DNA from: Gammaproteobacteria bacterium
GTDB lineage: Bacteria > Pseudomonadota > Gammaproteobacteria > Xanthomonadales > Wenzhouxiangellaceae
Length of the DNA: 64,000 nucleotides
NCBI GenBank assembly: GCA_021772985.1
Contig: JAJFKX010000014.1
Coordinates: 1-64,000, forward strand
Direction of reading: 5' to 3'
The position numbers and the translations under genes are program-made. Of this stretch, positions 1 through 8,731 are shown piece by piece. Below the pieces are notes generated by a model that was given only the letters and a program-made list of their open reading frames with translations, had not been told where the DNA came from and made no database searches. Positions within the stretch are counted from its first letter, which is position 1, and every line of letters begins with the position of its first letter.

Positions 1-41
1 ACATTTTTTGCTAAATCGATACCGAGTAATTTAATATTCAT
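1..41 (-). CDS. IS110-family transposase, N-terminal fragment cut by window edge
   Basis: Only the first 13 codons lie in the window, read leftward from an ATG at 41. They translate to MNIKLLGIDLAKN, the typical opening of IS110/IS1111 transposases, where the Asp of GIDLAK is the first acidic residue of the RuvC-like DEDD active site. These enzymes move circular IS intermediates and work with a structured guide (bridge) RNA encoded in the non-coding end of the element. The remainder lies left of position 1, so intactness cannot be judged. The call rests on a short but distinctive motif. Confidence 0.75.
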   Translation of the reverse strand, partial: MNIKLLGIDLAKN

Positions 42-129
42 GATGGACGTCTGCTCACAATTTGTGACTGGGTATGAAATACCAGTGTGGCGCATTGTGA
101 CGCCGGTTAAAAAGTAGCAGGCGTCCATC
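42..129. repeat. Inverted repeat just upstream of the IS110-type transposase start; probable end of the element
   Basis: GATGGACGTCTGCT at 42-55 is repeated inverted at 116-129 with 13 of 14 bases matching. A shorter palindrome, CACAATTTGTG, sits at 56-66. The arms enclose about 60 bp directly in front of the transposase ATG. This is where IS110-group elements carry their left end, and in some members the guide RNA. Element end and RNA are inferred; the inverted repeat is seen directly. Confidence 0.5.
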
Positions 130-148
130 TCATCACCCACATTTCCCC

Positions 149-244
149 GTAGGGTGGAATAAGCGCAGCGCATTCCACCAAATGTCGCAACAGATAATCA
201 CCCTATGTGTTTTGGTGAAATGCGCTGTGCTTGTTGCACCCTAC
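149..244. repeat. Dispersed palindromic repeat (REP/MITE-like)
   Basis: The arms at about 149-182 and 211-244 are imperfect reverse complements over about 34 bp. They begin GTAGGGTGGAATAAGCGCAG and end GTTGCACCCTAC; the terminal 8 bp, GTAGGGTG/CACCCTAC, are exact. A 28-bp loop separates them. Sequences of this GTAGGGTGGAATAAGCGCAGCG type are common intergenic palindromes in Gammaproteobacteria. It lies between the IS end and the 3' end of the next leftward gene. No coding potential was seen. Confidence 0.7.
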
Positions 245-258
245 TTTCATACATATTT

Positions 259-900
259 CTAATCAGAACCATCTCCTTTCTTGGCAGCCACAAACCTGCC
301 CGTTTCACCATTATATTTAATAGTGACACTGTCCACTCCACCACCAAATTTCAACACGGTTGGCACACCAGGGACCTCTGATATGACAAAACCCGACCCC
401 ACTCTAAACATCAGTGCTACCGCAATAGTATCTTCAGGCGTAAATATCGCCTCTTGTCCACGCAAAACACTTTGCGCATTCAGCGGCTGATATTTCTTAA
501 TATCAGCATCATTGACAATTACTGTTTGTGCAAGGCCAAAGGTCAACTCGGGCAATTCAAAATCCTGATTGCGTATTCCATACTCACCAGGACCGATATT
601 TGAAGCTTTTACCGGTGTCTCAAAGACGCCGCCTTTAAACGGATACCATAATCCCGGTTCAGCCGCCTGATCCGCCATCTTCACAATTATTGCACCATTA
701 ACCGTTTCACTGCGAGAAGCATAAACCGCATAGCCGTCCAGCCAGACAACCCGGTTTGTCAGTAAGGGGCTCAAAGCAACCCAAATCACGCTTTGTTGAG
801 TGATAACAGAAGTTTTCAGTATGGCAATCTGCCCTCTGACCTCCAGGATGGTTGATAAATCGGAATAATCGAATTCAACGGTCAGTGTGAATACCGGCAT
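259..900 (-). CDS. Hypothetical cytoplasmic protein, 213 aa
   Basis: I do not recognise this protein. It has no signal peptide or membrane segment and looks all-beta: alternating hydrophobic strands and many Gly/Val. Landmarks are VWVALSP near residue 40, an aromatic GLWYPFKGG block near 85, an LTFGLAQ block near 120 and a C-terminal KFGGGVDSVTIKYNGETG block. A good Shine-Dalgarno (AGGGAAG) precedes the ATG at 900 on the minus strand. It is monocistronic, between the palindromic repeat and a divergent cyclophilin gene. It could be a secondary-metabolite or inclusion-type protein, but nothing in the sequence establishes a function. Confidence 0.7.
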   Translation of the reverse strand: MPVFTLTVEFDYSDLSTILEVRGQIAILKTSVITQQSVIWVALSPLLTNRVVWLDGYAVYASRSETVNGAIIVKMADQAAEPGLWYPFKGGVFETPVKASNIGPGEYGIRNQDFELPELTFGLAQTVIVNDADIKKYQPLNAQSVLRGQEAIFTPEDTIAVALMFRVGSGFVISEVPGVPTVLKFGGGVDSVTIKYNGETGRFVAAKKGDGSD

Positions 901-985
901 TGTTAACTTCCCTGCTTTGATCTCAGTTCAGTATGCCACAACCGGAAGGACTCGCTTGCCCGGCGCGATTGCCAAACCATAACCT

Positions 986-1048
986 ACAGTTCACAATCCC
1001 GGGATTGAATTCTGCTATGCTTCCGCGCCGAAGTCAGATGTGTTGCTT
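986..1048 (+). promoter_or_regulatory. Probable promoter/leader of the cyclophilin gene, similar to the ybiT leader
   Basis: An extended -10 element, TGCTATGCT, lies at about 1012-1020. The stretch from ACAGTTC to TTGCT matches 2281-2344 in front of the ABC-F gene, including AATTCTG, TATG, CGCCGAA and TCAGAT in the same order and nearly the same spacing. A convincing -35 is not obvious. Promoter function is inferred. Confidence 0.4.
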
Positions 1049-1097
1049 GCGCTACCCGTCTTGCCATTGACCTCGTTGAAACCAGCTTAGGACACCC

Positions 1098-2180
1098 ATG
1101 ATTCATACCCCAGATAGTTTTTCTTCAGTGCGTATTCGTTTGCTTATTGGTTTACTGGCATTGCTGCCGGTTTATGCCTCAGCCACCAATGTATTGGTGC
1201 AAACACCGTTGGGCGATTTTGAAATCGAACTGCTGGACGATGTTGCACCGGGCACCGTGACGAACTTCCTGAATTATGTAACTGATGGTGATTATGAGGG
1301 TAGTTTCATACACCGCAGTGACAACAACTTTGTCATCCAGGGTGGCGGTTTTAACTTTATCAATGGCAATTTGGGGAATGTCTCCAGAGACGCGGCAATT
1401 GCCAACGAGTTTGGTCTGTCTAATTTACGTGGCACGTTGTCGATGGCCAAAACGCCTGATAATCCTAATAGCGCCACCAGCGAATGGTTTATCAATCTGG
1501 CTGATAACTCGGCTAACCTGGATAATCAAAATGGCGGGTTTACGGTGTTTGCCCGGGTTGTTGGTGATGGCATGACAGTTGTCGATGCGATCGCTGCATT
1601 GCCGGTTGCCAATGTAGCTAATTTATTTCCGGTGTTGCCGGTGATTGATTTCCCCGGCGGGGTGATTAACTCAGAACACCTGGTGTTCACCAGCTTCGAA
1701 GTGGTTCCTGAAGCACCAGGCTCCGACTTCAATATCAACCTGGGCATGGCCGGCTCCTGGTTTAATCCGGATACCAATGGTCAGGGTTGGGTATTTGATG
1801 TGGTCGATAACACTACCACCCAGTTGCTGGCAGCAGCCTGGTTCTCATTCAACAATGCCCCACCTGGAGCAGATGACAACGCTGGTTTCGGCAGCCTGCA
1901 GCAACGCTGGTTTTCAGCCAGTGGGCCGTTTACCGGCAATACTGCAGAATTACAGATATTCTCACCGTCCGGCGGCGTGTTTAACGACCCCAACTTCCTG
2001 GTCGACCGAGGCGAGCCTGTTGGCACTATGACCGTCAGCTTTTTCGATTGTATCAACGGACAAATCATATTTGACTTTGATGCACCCGAGGTCACTGATG
2101 CTACCGTTGATATCCGGCGTATTGCATCCAGCGCACTTTGCCAGGCCATTGTTGATGGCCAGTTAACCATAGCTGAGTAG
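1098..2180 (+). CDS. Secreted cyclophilin-type peptidyl-prolyl isomerase with C-terminal GSWFNP module
   Basis: This is a 360-aa exported protein. The signal peptide spans residues 1-29, with a hydrophobic LLIGLLALLPV core and ASA cleavage site. Residues 30-200 form a cyclophilin domain that catalyses cis-trans isomerisation of prolyl bonds; IHRSDNNFVIQGGGF supplies R73, F78 and Q81 of the active site, and the GTLSMAK and NGGFTVFARVVGDGM blocks are standard. Bacterial cyclophilins normally end here. This one continues for about 150 residues with AGSWFNPDTNGQGW, AAWFSF, GGVF and a Cys-containing strand, a module also found twice at the end of the 1159-aa protein at 51874-55353. The extension is probably an extracytoplasmic beta domain, perhaps for localisation. 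A hairpin terminator follows at once. Confidence 0.9.
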   Translation: MIHTPDSFSSVRIRLLIGLLALLPVYASATNVLVQTPLGDFEIELLDDVAPGTVTNFLNYVTDGDYEGSFIHRSDNNFVIQGGGFNFINGNLGNVSRDAAIANEFGLSNLRGTLSMAKTPDNPNSATSEWFINLADNSANLDNQNGGFTVFARVVGDGMTVVDAIAALPVANVANLFPVLPVIDFPGGVINSEHLVFTSFEVVPEAPGSDFNINLGMAGSWFNPDTNGQGWVFDVVDNTTTQLLAAAWFSFNNAPPGADDNAGFGSLQQRWFSASGPFTGNTAELQIFSPSGGVFNDPNFLVDRGEPVGTMTVSFFDCINGQIIFDFDAPEVTDATVDIRRIASSALCQAIVDGQLTIAE

Positions 2181-2193
2181 CAATGAATACCAC

Positions 2194-2226
2194 CTGCCGT
2201 CGGGGCTAAAACCGGCGGCAGATTTT
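2194..2226 (+). terminator. Rho-independent terminator after the cyclophilin gene
   Basis: CTGCCGTCGG (2194-2203) pairs with CCGGCGGCAG (2212-2221), ten base pairs with one G-T wobble and an 8-nt loop. The tail ATTTTAA has a short T run. It starts 14 bp after the stop codon. Confidence 0.75.
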
Positions 2227-2280
2227 AACCCAGGCCGGCTTTGGATATCTCCATCCAAACACACCTAAACCCCGCAATTT

Positions 2281-2346
2281 ACAGTTCGCGACTTGTCGCT
2301 CAAATTCTGGTATGATTCGCCGCCGAAATTCAGATTGTATTGCTCA
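2281..2346 (+). promoter_or_regulatory. Probable promoter/leader of ybiT
   Basis: TATGAT at 2311-2316 is a good -10 match within a block that resembles 986-1048 base for base over most of its length. The GTG start of ybiT is about 105 bp downstream, so the transcript would have a leader of roughly 95 nt. Confidence 0.45.
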
Positions 2347-2421
2347 ATCAATTTGCTTCTTAATCGGTGGTGATCGTCAATTCCGGCGCTCGATCAAAAT
2401 CCTGAATATTGGTACAAAATT

Positions 2422-4032
2422 GTGATTTCAACAGCAAACCTGTCGATTCAGTTCGGCGCTAAGCCTTTGTTCGAAAATGTTTCCGTTACTTTCGGCAACA
2501 ACAACCGCTATGGCCTGATCGGAGCCAATGGTTGCGGCAAATCGACATTTATGAAGATTCTGGCCGGTGAACTGGAACCAAGCGCGGGCAATGTTTCGAC
2601 CGATCCGAACGCACGCATCGGCCAGTTACGTCAGGATCAGTTTGCTTATGAAAACTGCCGGGTTCTCGACACCGTGATGATGGGTTATGAAAGGTTGTGG
2701 CAGCTTATCCAGGAACGTGAACGACTGTATTCGCTTCCGGAAATGAGTGATGAAGAAGGTATTCTGGTTGCAGATCTGGAAAGTGAATTTGCTGAAATGG
2801 ATGGTTACTCAGCTGAATCACGTGCTGGCGAGTTGCTGGAAGGTATTGGGATTCCCGTAGAGCAGCATGAAGGGCTGATGAGCGCTATTGCACCGGGCTG
2901 GAAATTTAGAGTATTACTCGCCCAGGCGCTGTTTTCCGATCCGGATATCCTGCTGCTGGACGAGCCGACCAACAACCTGGATATCAACACCGTTCGCTGG
3001 TTGGAGCAATTCCTCAGCTCAGCAAAATCAACCATGGTGATCATTTCTCATGATCGCCATTTCCTGAACAGTGTCTGTACCCATATGGCAGATCTTGATT
3101 ATGGAAGGGTGCAACTTTTCCCCGGTAATTATGATGAATACATGACCGCGGCCACTCAGGTACGCGAGCGGATGTATGCAGACAACGCCAAAAAGAAAGC
3201 CAAAATTGCCGACCTGCAGGCCTTCGTCAGCCGTTTCTCTGCGAATGCCTCAAAAGCACGCCAGGCAACCTCGCGCGCCCGGCAGCTGGAAAAAATTGAG
3301 CTGGAGGATATTAAACCTTCCAGCCGGGTCAACCCTTTTATCCGTTTTGAACAGGACAAGCCTTTGCGCCGGTTGGTGCTGGAAGTTGAAAACCTGAGCA
3401 AAGGTTTCGATGAGGGACCGCTGTTTAACAACCTGACGATGAATATCGAAGCGGGCGAACGGGTGGCCATCATCGGCCCCAACGGTATAGGTAAAACCAC
3501 CCTGGCACGCTGCCTGATCAAAGCGCTTGAAGCCGATAATGGCGAAATAAAATGGGCTGAGAACGCACAAATCGGCTATGTATCCCAAGACCATGCGACA
3601 GACTTCACTGATGGTTTCAGCCTGTACGAATGGATGAGTCAGTGGCGACCAACCGGTGCCGACGACCAGTTGGTCCGCGGAACACTGGGAAGATTGCTGT
3701 TTTCCAAAGATGACAGCGAAAAATCTGTGCAGGTGGTTTCCGGCGGCGAACAGGGCCGTTTGCTGTTCGGCAAACTGATTCTGCAAAAGCCCAATGTCAT
3801 GGTGATGGATGAGCCAACCAATCACCTGGATATGGAATCTATTGAGTCGCTGAATCTTGCCTTGGAAAATTACCCCGGCACGCTGATATTTATCAGTCAT
3901 GACCGTGAGTTTGTGTCTTCATTGGCAACCCGAATTATCGAACTTACATCGGACGGCGTCATCGACTATAACGGTACTTATGAAGAATACCTGAGCAAAC
4001 AGCTTAACAGCGAAAAAATCAGGGTCGCTTAA
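2422..4032 (+). CDS. ybiT: ABC-F family ATPase YbiT
   Basis: This 536-aa soluble protein carries two ABC ATPase domains and no membrane segment, the layout of ABC-F translation factors that act at the ribosomal E site. Domain 1 has Walker [10 protein letters not shown] (about residue 34), the degenerate signature APGWK typical of YbiT, and Walker [11 protein letters not shown]. The linker includes the conserved [20 protein letters not shown] block. Domain 2 has Walker [10 protein letters not shown], signature VSGGEQ, Walker [13 protein letters not shown] and the HDREFVSS switch. Identity with Escherichia coli YbiT is evident along the whole length, including the C-terminus [11 protein letters not shown]. 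The start is a GTG; the reading [12 protein letters not shown] matches the family N-terminus. Members are linked to rescue or antibiotic-related ribosome states, but the precise role of YbiT is not fixed. Confidence 0.95.
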   Translation: MISTANLSIQFGAKPLFENVSVTFGNNNRYGLIGANGCGKSTFMKILAGELEPSAGNVSTDPNARIGQLRQDQFAYENCRVLDTVMMGYERLWQLIQERERLYSLPEMSDEEGILVADLESEFAEMDGYSAESRAGELLEGIGIPVEQHEGLMSAIAPGWKFRVLLAQALFSDPDILLLDEPTNNLDINTVRWLEQFLSSAKSTMVIISHDRHFLNSVCTHMADLDYGRVQLFPGNYDEYMTAATQVRERMYADNAKKKAKIADLQAFVSRFSANASKARQATSRARQLEKIELEDIKPSSRVNPFIRFEQDKPLRRLVLEVENLSKGFDEGPLFNNLTMNIEAGERVAIIGPNGIGKTTLARCLIKALEADNGEIKWAENAQIGYVSQDHATDFTDGFSLYEWMSQWRPTGADDQLVRGTLGRLLFSKDDSEKSVQVVSGGEQGRLLFGKLILQKPNVMVMDEPTNHLDMESIESLNLALENYPGTLIFISHDREFVSSLATRIIELTSDGVIDYNGTYEEYLSKQLNSEKIRVA

Positions 4033-4061
4033 TACAGTTAAACAAAGCAGCTGTTCTGCTA

Positions 4062-4088
4062 CTGCCTGGCATTTAACAATCCAGGCAG
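4062..4088. repeat. Hairpin between convergent ybiT and DUF3999 genes
   Basis: CTGCCTGG (4062-4069) and CCAGGCAG (4081-4088) form an 8-bp stem. Neither strand has a T run directly after the stem, so it is not a canonical intrinsic terminator, although its place between two 3' ends suggests that role. Confidence 0.45.
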
Positions 4089-4131
4089 CAAAAAGCGGGC
4101 TATGTGCACTTACGTTATTTTGCGGTAATGC

Positions 4132-5598
4132 TCAGTCGGCAGCATCAACCCCCTGCCCCATTTGTCGGTATAGCCGCGACGCCATCCAAAACATCAGCAA
4201 AACACCGGTAATCAATATTCCCCATAACAACACTTCATCCCAGGGTATTTGCTGTTCGGTTTCCTGGGCAACAGGCGGGCCACCCAAAGCATAAACACTG
4301 CCGAGCGCAGCTGAAGCCGTCGCGTCAGCTGCCTGCACCCCTTCCGGAAGATTACCCAGCCAGTTCGATTGGCTGGTTTTTATCGGTGAAACATTTGGAT
4401 TGCCATAGGCCAGTGTATAAGGCGGCTGCCCCTGCGCCAGGAACAACAATCGTTCCGGACGCCAACCAAGCCGCACCGCTGGCGCCCCACCAGCAGGAAA
4501 TTGTTGCGGATACTCAAACCGGATCAACCAATGTGGATCACGTATGCCATCAATTGTTTGGGGCTCACTGCTCACCATGCCTGCCTCGGCATTTAAGCGG
4601 AATTGTTCAACCCGACCACGTGCAGTCCAGGTTTTATCTTTGTCTGCTCTTGAATATAACCGACCGGCATAATATTCATTCTGCCCCTCCTGTATAGCCA
4701 CCAAACTTAACTGTTCAAGTGGAAATTGACCGCCGGTGTTAAATCGATATGCACCGCTTTCCAATGTATCGTCCGATTCAGCATTAAAGGTCATGGGCAG
4801 CAGCAAATGCTGCTGGCGCATGCCATCGGTCAGTTTACTCCAGGCATAGCCACCGGATATAGCGGTTACCTGCAACGAAGGCTGTTCCGACGGCCAGCTT
4901 AAACGTAAATAATTTGAGCTGGAGGCTGCAGCAACATCAATATGACTTTTACCCAGACTTTGACCTGCATAATCCAGTCTCGACAAGCTTTGATTTGCGG
5001 TTACTGACGACCATTGCTCAAGGTCGTTGCTGGCTGATACCTGCAAGCCATTGATAAAACCATATTCCGGCTCGGCCCACTCAAACATCAACCGTTTAAG
5101 ACTGGCCTGCTCGGCGGCGGCATTGGCTTTGCTGACATCAATGATATAAGCGATCACCTGGTCATCTGCAATCGCTTGCTGGTTTTGCGATTCAATATTG
5201 ATTAATGAACCATCAGCGCTGCGCTCGATTTGTAACGATAAGCTATCCAGATCAGTGCGCGATCTGCCATAGACAGGAAAATATGCCAATGGTTGCTGCT
5301 GCTGATACTCACTTCGATCCACCGGTTGCTCAATTTTATGCGGGACAATTTGACCGGCCTGATTATAGACCCGCAAGTCACCGCCACCACGTCGCAATGA
5401 CTGCCGATAATAACTCTCCGGCATGCCTATCCATTGCAGCGCACGGTTATCGTCCGGGGTGATATCAATGCCTTCAGCAAAATCCTGTGGCGTTGGTTCT
5501 GCAGCTGACAGAGCAGTGCTGAGCAACAGGATCGGCAACAGCCACACATGCCGTTTCAACTCATTAACCCGGAATACAAACAAATTATTCTTCAACAT
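4132..5598 (-). CDS. DUF3999 family exported membrane protein
   Basis: The 488-aa protein has an N-terminal signal sequence (VWLLPILLLSTALSAA), a long periplasmic beta-rich region, and one C-terminal transmembrane helix (LLWGILITGVLLMFWMASRLY) followed by a short basic tail. This matches DUF3999, a family found next to DUF2339, as here. The start overlaps the 3' end of the DUF2339 gene by 14 bp, so the two are translated from one message and possibly coupled. A later GTG (VNELKRHVW) is an alternative start that would shorten the overlap. A role in envelope or polysaccharide processes has been guessed for this pair from genomic context; the sequence gives no catalytic motif. Confidence 0.85.
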   Translation of the reverse strand: MLKNNLFVFRVNELKRHVWLLPILLLSTALSAAEPTPQDFAEGIDITPDDNRALQWIGMPESYYRQSLRRGGGDLRVYNQAGQIVPHKIEQPVDRSEYQQQQPLAYFPVYGRSRTDLDSLSLQIERSADGSLINIESQNQQAIADDQVIAYIIDVSKANAAAEQASLKRLMFEWAEPEYGFINGLQVSASNDLEQWSSVTANQSLSRLDYAGQSLGKSHIDVAAASSSNYLRLSWPSEQPSLQVTAISGGYAWSKLTDGMRQQHLLLPMTFNAESDDTLESGAYRFNTGGQFPLEQLSLVAIQEGQNEYYAGRLYSRADKDKTWTARGRVEQFRLNAEAGMVSSEPQTIDGIRDPHWLIRFEYPQQFPAGGAPAVRLGWRPERLLFLAQGQPPYTLAYGNPNVSPIKTSQSNWLGNLPEGVQAADATASAALGSVYALGGPPVAQETEQQIPWDEVLLWGILITGVLLMFWMASRLYRQMGQGVDAAD

Positions 5599-8371
5599 CA
5601 GCTAACTCTGCTTTTTGTTTTTGACCCGGCGGTATCGGTGAATAATAACCAATCACCAACAACAACACGCCGACCACAATAAACGAGAAAATCGATTCCA
5701 GCGTGTTTCTATCAGCCAGATCCACACTGAACAACTTCAGCACCACTACACCCAACAGCACCGCAGCCGCTATCCATACACCGCGCCATTGGCGCCTGGT
5801 CGCGATCACCATCACACTCAATCCCAACAGCGTCCAGAATATGGATAGGCTGGCCTGGGTCAGTGCAGAATCATAAAAACCATCCGCACTAAACGGTACC
5901 CCAGCCCAATGGTGCAGACTGCGTAACAGCATGGCATTCAACCACATGAACAGCAAACCGGCGATGCTTATCAAATACAAAGGCCGCCAGGCTTTGAACG
6001 GCGCCTGCGCTCCTACCTGCCGCCACCAGCTCAGCAAACCCAGTAATACCATCGCTTGCATAATATCAATAGGATTGAGCACCGGCAGATACGGCAATGG
6101 TAACGCAGTACCATCGGAATGAATATTCACCAGCACGCTCCAACCCAGCAAACCAAGCAGCAACAAACCGGCCACCCAGTACAGATATGCCACCCGATGG
6201 CTACTGATGGGCCAGCGTTGCATGGTTAACGTTGCACCAACTGCCAGCAATGCAGGCACCGCAAAAACTGCCACCTGCCAGGTTTCCTGTAACCGCCAAT
6301 AATCTCCAACCAGCCAGATGCACTCTGCCGTCAGCAGCACTACCAGCATTAATGCACCAATCGCATGCAGCCATGTCAGCCATTGCGACAAACGCAAACC
6401 ATCTTGATCTGAATATTTCTCGCGTTGCCACAGCAGTGAATAAAACACTGCAAAAGCCAATGGCCAGACCAGATAACCACCCGCTGCCAATGGGTGTCCT
6501 GGGCTCTCAATAGTCTGCAATATCAGCAACCCCATAGCCACTGCCAGGCCTATAACCGCATAACGCAAACTGTGCCATTGCAGCTTGTTCTCCAATAAAC
6601 CCAAGGCTGCCACTGACAAGGCAACAAACCCGACGGTTGCGGTGATCGCGTCCAGCAATGGTAAATGGGATTCATATTCGAGAATTTCGCTGATACCGTT
6701 GATAAACCACCAGCTGAGCCCCCATAGCAATAGCGGTATGTTGGCCAGGTATTCCCAGGTTTTATGCTCGCGGTATTTACGCAACAGGTAATAGCTGCTG
6801 AACAGGCCAGCCAGTGCAATCAATACAGCACCTATAAACACACTATTGAAAACCGGCTGGGAATGACCTTTGAGGGTGTGTTCTGCCAACAGTGCCAGGC
6901 CACCGCCAAGCTGTAACAATATTCCGAATGCAATGCCCAGACTCTGCCGCTGGCGCACACTGATCCACAAAATACCGGCACCTTCCAATGCCCAGGCTGC
7001 GGCGATACCGTTGCCGTCCAGTGCAAATGGAATGGTTAACGAGGCGAATATCACACCCAAGGCCAGGAATGCTTCGCTCAACAATCGGTAATTTTGCCCG
7101 CCAAATCGCCAGCATTGCAGCGCCAGCAGCATATAAAAGCCACCGGCAGCCAATGCTGACCAGGCCAGGCCATATTCATAGTCGTGCACCAGGCCGGTTT
7201 GTAATGTGAAGGCGATCAAAGGGGTGCCGAATACCAGTGTGCCGTCCACCAGACCGCGTAACCTGGTCGGCTGCTTGCGGGCATACAGTAACGCCAAGGC
7301 TACATAAAAAAGGAAAAACACTATCAGGAAGGCTTGTGTGCTGAAATAATGCTCAGCCTGATATCGCTCTACACCCCAGGCTGCGCCAATGAAAAAAGTA
7401 AATCCAAAGCCGATCAGATTCAACGGCCGCCAGGATTTATACCGGGCAATCAGCAGGATGCCGATATTCAGTAACAGGTAATAACTGAATAATACTATGT
7501 GGCTGCCCTGGCCGGTGGAGGTTAACACCGGTGCCAGAAAACCGCCTACAGCTGCCAGCACCGCCAATGAGCTGGCATTTTGCAATACCGCCAAAACGGC
7601 CGCCAGGGTTACCATCAGCAACATCACCACAATCACAATCGCTGCGGGTAACAGGTCATACAACCGCAAAGCAGCATACATGGTCAGATACAGCACCCCA
7701 ATGCCACCACCCTGCATGATCAATGCATAAACCCGACGGCTTAATCGCAGCCGCCAACCGATCAACAGCAAAACAATGCCACCCAACCCAACTGCAGCCA
7801 ACCGCAATTCAATGGGAAATACATTGCGATCGGCGGCGTATTTCAACAAAAACGCTACCCCGAAAAACAACACGATAATACCGACCCGAACAATCAGATT
7901 ACCTTCGGTGAAATAACCTTTGATGTATTCGCCTAGCTTATCCCCAAAATCCGGTTCGGAGCGGGAACGCGAGGTAATCTGCACTGCTTTTTCACTGGCA
8001 GCTGCAGCGGGCGCTTGATAGCCAACATGCCCAGCATTTTCTCTTGCCGTTGCCGGGATAGGAGCTATGGGTTCTGTTTCTGGCAGCGCTGGAGTTGGAG
8101 TAACTATCGGTTTAACCGGTTCCGGCTCGATCACAGGAGGTTGTTCCTGCTGATCAATTTCAGATAACGGTTCCGGCCGATCTTCAGCTGCCGGCGGTTG
8201 TTCTGCGTGAGCAATTTCAGATCCAGCTGGATGCCGATGGGTTAGTCCATCAACGCGCCGGTTTAACAGATCAATTGAACGCTGCAGCCCACTGGCCCTG
8301 ACCAGCAGGTATACAACCGCTATCGGCAACGCTATCAACACAATGCCTAAAACGAATACAAAAAACTCCAT
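5585..8371 (-). CDS. DUF2339 polytopic inner-membrane protein
   Basis: The 928-aa protein starts with one transmembrane helix (FVFVLGIVLIALPIAVVYLLV) and a short coiled segment (residues 27-55). A Pro/Glu-rich spacer of about 80 residues follows, then more than 20 closely packed hydrophobic helices to the C-terminus. This is the DUF2339 layout; the conserved FGDKLGEYIKGYFTEGNLIVRVG block precedes the helices. The function is unknown in the family. It is the first gene of a two-gene unit with the DUF3999 gene. The many helices and absence of transporter motifs leave open a scaffold, transporter or glycan-related role. Confidence 0.88.
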   Translation of the reverse strand: MEFFVFVLGIVLIALPIAVVYLLVRASGLQRSIDLLNRRVDGLTHRHPAGSEIAHAEQPPAAEDRPEPLSEIDQQEQPPVIEPEPVKPIVTPTPALPETEPIAPIPATARENAGHVGYQAPAAAASEKAVQITSRSRSEPDFGDKLGEYIKGYFTEGNLIVRVGIIVLFFGVAFLLKYAADRNVFPIELRLAAVGLGGIVLLLIGWRLRLSRRVYALIMQGGGIGVLYLTMYAALRLYDLLPAAIVIVVMLLMVTLAAVLAVLQNASSLAVLAAVGGFLAPVLTSTGQGSHIVLFSYYLLLNIGILLIARYKSWRPLNLIGFGFTFFIGAAWGVERYQAEHYFSTQAFLIVFFLFYVALALLYARKQPTRLRGLVDGTLVFGTPLIAFTLQTGLVHDYEYGLAWSALAAGGFYMLLALQCWRFGGQNYRLLSEAFLALGVIFASLTIPFALDGNGIAAAWALEGAGILWISVRQRQSLGIAFGILLQLGGGLALLAEHTLKGHSQPVFNSVFIGAVLIALAGLFSSYYLLRKYREHKTWEYLANIPLLLWGLSWWFINGISEILEYESHLPLLDAITATVGFVALSVAALGLLENKLQWHSLRYAVIGLAVAMGLLILQTIESPGHPLAAGGYLVWPLAFAVFYSLLWQREKYSDQDGLRLSQWLTWLHAIGALMLVVLLTAECIWLVGDYWRLQETWQVAVFAVPALLAVGATLTMQRWPISSHRVAYLYWVAGLLLLGLLGWSVLVNIHSDGTALPLPYLPVLNPIDIMQAMVLLGLLSWWRQVGAQAPFKAWRPLYLISIAGLLFMWLNAMLLRSLHHWAGVPFSADGFYDSALTQASLSIFWTLLGLSVMVIATRRQWRGVWIAAAVLLGVVVLKLFSVDLADRNTLESIFSFIVVGVLLLVIGYYSPIPPGQKQKAELADVEE

Positions 8372-8564
8372 CCATCACTCCCATCTGTTTTAGTTATTAC
8401 GGGATTTGGTCATAGAGTCTGCCACGAGTGGCTTGTTCATGCGAGCAAAAGCGTAAGCAAGTTTTTCCGGCCCGATTTGATACAACAAATCGAGCCATTT
8501 ATCGCTGGCTGATTCACAATGCAATTTCCGCATAGCGGAAGCTGTTTTTATAGTGGGGTTTTAT

Positions 8565-8663
8565 ATGAATAGCAGCGATTGTAATGAGCCTATTTCGGCT
8601 GCTCAATACACATGCACCCAAACACTTTGGTTTGGATGCGATTATTGCAAGGACTTACACTAA
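8565..8663 (+). CDS. Possible 32-aa Cys-containing micro-protein
   Basis: ATG at 8565 follows GGGG by 7 nt and opens a 32-codon frame ending TAA at 8663. The peptide has four cysteines (6, 17, 25, 28), with CDYC near the end resembling half of a zinc-binding knuckle. It runs opposite to both flanking genes. A frame this short can arise by chance, so this is tentative. Confidence 0.2.
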   Translation: MNSSDCNEPISAAQYTCTQTLWFGCDYCKDLH

Positions 8664-8689
8664 ATCAATGGATTGTCATTGCTATTAAC

Positions 8690-8716
8690 ACGGAGTAGTT
8701 AGTTAAACTACTCCGT
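8690..8716. repeat. 11-bp perfect hairpin beyond the 3' end of the Gly-rich peptide gene
   Basis: ACGGAGTAGTT (8690-8700) and AACTACTCCGT (8706-8716) pair perfectly around a 5-nt loop, 15 bp past the stop of the leftward gene. No T run follows on the minus strand, so it is a transcript-end or mRNA-stabilising structure rather than a textbook terminator. Confidence 0.5.
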
Positions 8717-8731
8717 GCGCAGTTGAACTAT

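Larger units (their letters stand above)
8372..8731. other. Intergenic region, 360 bp, with hairpins and a possible micro-ORF
   Basis: It holds small inverted repeats (CGATTTG...CAAATCG near 8481; CCAAAC...GGTTTGG near 8618) and the 11-bp stem at 8690-8716 listed separately. A 32-codon reading frame at 8565-8663 is also listed. Nothing else was recognised. Confidence 0.5.

Noticed and set aside
3250-3900. 216-codon minus-strand frame inside ybiT
   Set aside because: It is the antisense of a strongly conserved ABC-F gene; length reflects codon bias.
4062-4088. Calling this hairpin a canonical terminator
   Set aside because: No T run follows the stem on either strand, so only a hairpin is claimed.
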